This document shows, piece by piece, positions 62,757 through 64,000 of a stretch of DNA of 64,000 nt. Position 1 is the stretch's first letter; each line of letters starts with the position of its first letter. The notes under the pieces were generated by a model. It saw only the letters and a program-made list of their open reading frames with translations, ran no database searches and was not told the DNA's origin. The stretch comes from Burkholderia stagnalis (lineage in GTDB: Bacteria > Pseudomonadota > Gammaproteobacteria > Burkholderiales > Burkholderiaceae). The position numbers and the translations under genes were made by a program. The DNA is taken from NCBI RefSeq assembly GCF_902830275.1, contig NZ_CADESW010000016.1:124001-188000 (forward strand). Direction: 5' to 3'.

Positions 62757-63650
62757 TCAACGCTTGCCGCGCTGCTTCGACGCGCGCGTGCCGGACGGGT
62801 CGACGCCGAGCCACTGCATCGCGACGAGCAGCGGCAGCGTCATCAGCAGGAACAGGATCGTGTACGCGCTGCCGACTTCGAGACGCAGCGACGCGTAGGT
62901 GTCGGCGAGGCCGACCGGCAGCGTCTTCGTGTCGGGCGTGTGCAGCATCCACGTGAGGTTGAATTCGCCGATCGACAGCGTGAGCACGGCGAGCGCGCCC
63001 GCGACGATGCCGGGGCGCAGGTTCGGCAGCACGATCGTCACGAAGCGCGTGACGAACGATGCACCAAGGCTCGCCGCGCCTTCTTCGAGCGTGCGCAGGT
63101 CGGCGCCCGCCGCGACGGCCGCGACCGCGCGCACCATGAACGGCAGCGTGAACACGGCGTGGCCCGCGACGATGAACCACGGGCTCATCCGGAACGCGGT
63201 GAAGCCGCCGTAGACGACCAGCAGCGCGAGCGCGGAGGCCAGGCCCGGCAGCGCGATCGGCAGCACGAGCGCTTCTTCGATGATGCGCGCGGCGCGGCTT
63301 TCGCTGCGCGCGAGCGCGTAGCCGGCCGGCACGCCGGCGACGAGCACGATCGCGAGCGTCGCGAACGCGACGTACAGCGACAACGCGACCGAGCCGTGAT
63401 ACTGCTGCCACACCTGTTCGAGCCAGCGCAGCGTGAGGCCGCTCGACAGGCCGCGGAAATAGTTGACCGTCAGCCCCGCGAGCACCGACATCACGACCGG
63501 CACGATCAGGAACGCGCACAGCAGCAGCGTGACGCCCCATTGCAGCGCGGCGAGCGCGCGGGCGCCGGTGACGCGCGGCGCGCGCCGGGCAGCGGCGCTC
63601 GTGTGAGCGGGCGCGGGGGAGGGCGTGGAAGAATCGGAAAGCGAATGCAT
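62757..63650 (-). CDS. ABC transporter permease, second subunit
   Basis: A 297-residue integral membrane permease with six helices and one EAA loop: LEEGAASLGASFVTRFVTIVLPNLRPGIVAG. The N-terminus (residues 1-35) is Ser/Pro/Ala-rich and cytoplasmic. The protein is of the binding-protein-dependent permease class (PhnV/PotC-like). Together with the first permease (63661-64000, partial) it forms the membrane pore for the ATPase encoded next. The two permease genes are 10 bases apart, the ATPase gene 11 bases downstream, so this is one operon. Confidence 0.87.
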   Translation of the reverse strand: MHSLSDSSTPSPAPAHTSAAARRAPRVTGARALAALQWGVTLLLCAFLIVPVVMSVLAGLTVNYFRGLSSGLTLRWLEQVWQQYHGSVALSLYVAFATLAIVLVAGVPAGYALARSESRAARIIEEALVLPIALPGLASALALLVVYGGFTAFRMSPWFIVAGHAVFTLPFMVRAVAAVAAGADLRTLEEGAASLGASFVTRFVTIVLPNLRPGIVAGALAVLTLSIGEFNLTWMLHTPDTKTLPVGLADTYASLRLEVGSAYTILFLLMTLPLLVAMQWLGVDPSGTRASKQRGKR

Positions 63651-63660
63651 CGGATGACCC

Positions 63661-64000
63661 TCAGGCGGCGGCTGCCGCGGTGTGGCCGGTGAAGCGGCGC
63701 GCGAGCGCGAGCACGGCCCACGTGACGACGCCGAGCACGATCGACAGGCCGGCGGCCGTTGCGATGTTCGCGTTCAGCGTGAACTCGGTGTAGATCGTCA
63801 TCGGCAGCACGTTCAGGTCGGTCGCGAGCGTGAACGCGGTGCCGAACGCGCCCATCGCGGTCGCGAAGCAGATCGCGCCGGCCGCGATCAGGCCCGGCGC
63901 GAGCGCGGGCAGCACGATGTCGCGCAGGATGCGCCACGGCGACGCGCCGAGCGAGCGCGCCGCTTCCTCGAGCGACGGGTCGAGCTTCGACGCTGCCGCG
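63661..64000 (-). CDS. ABC transporter permease, first subunit (C-terminal part)
   Basis: The frame is open to the window's right edge, so only the last 112 or so residues are seen. It includes the EAA loop LEEAARSLGASPWRILRDIVLPALAPGLIAAGA and two last helices (AICFATAMGAFGTAFTLATD, then ATAAGLSIVLGVVTWAVLALARRF). It is the upstream permease of the phosphonate/2-AEP-type importer. The substrate-binding protein gene is expected further right, outside the window. Confidence 0.85.
   Translation of the reverse strand, partial: AAASKLDPSLEEAARSLGASPWRILRDIVLPALAPGLIAAGAICFATAMGAFGTAFTLATDLNVLPMTIYTEFTLNANIATAAGLSIVLGVVTWAVLALARRFTGHTAAAAA

Overview
The window is about 68% GC by eye, has dense codon-biased genes with many long antisense shadow reading frames, and carries a gene set (astDBE, mdtABC, fbpABC, recCBD, thiC, pentapeptide MXKDX-repeat protein) typical of Burkholderia. 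A Burkholderia cepacia-complex main chromosome is the best guess. This is inference from gene content and codon style, not from a database search. No rRNA, tRNA, CRISPR array, insertion sequence or phage was seen.

Left part (1-11.3 kb): the tail of the arginine succinyltransferase (AST) catabolic operon (astD partial, astB, astE) is followed by a basic amino acid binding protein and a strong terminator. A minus-strand pair of signalling genes follows (HDOD, then PAS-GGDEF-EAL), then a PrxQ-like peroxiredoxin, an NAD(P)-binding protein, a NYN-LOTUS putative RNase with a histone-like tail, and a VOC protein. From 11.4 to 20.3 kb an mdtABC-type RND efflux operon without an outer-membrane gene lies below an IclR regulator. 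The 535-bp gap next to iclR holds a good candidate for an unannotated small RNA: a promoter, a hairpin and two tandem intrinsic terminators.

Middle part (20.8-37.8 kb): a PhoX/DUF839 protein has a nested inverted repeat directly before its start codon. It is followed by an ammonium transporter with a near-consensus sigma-54 promoter, a small membrane protein, a lipoprotein, and an Rrf2 regulator plus NAD(P)-binding protein pair that share a palindromic operator. Next come a large MscS channel, an Lrp regulator with an Lrp-like box, an fbpABC iron importer behind a Fur-box promoter, a 54-residue membrane protein, a ProY/HutT-type permease behind a perfect HutC-like palindrome, and a YccS/FUSC protein.

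Right part (38-64 kb): recC, recB, recD and arfB are coupled by successive ATGA overlaps. Then come an EAL-YkuI_C protein, a DMT exporter, two small lipoproteins, and thiC with a TPP riboswitch. A Met-rich periplasmic repeat protein sits next to a cytochrome b and a YedY-like molybdopterin oxidoreductase, which suggests an oxidant-scavenging module. After a gene-poor stretch with an antitoxin-like HTH remnant comes a secreted zinc metalloprotease with a lectin-like domain. The window ends with DMT and MFS transporters and an ABC importer of the 2-aminoethylphosphonate type coupled to a phosphodiesterase and cut by the window edge.
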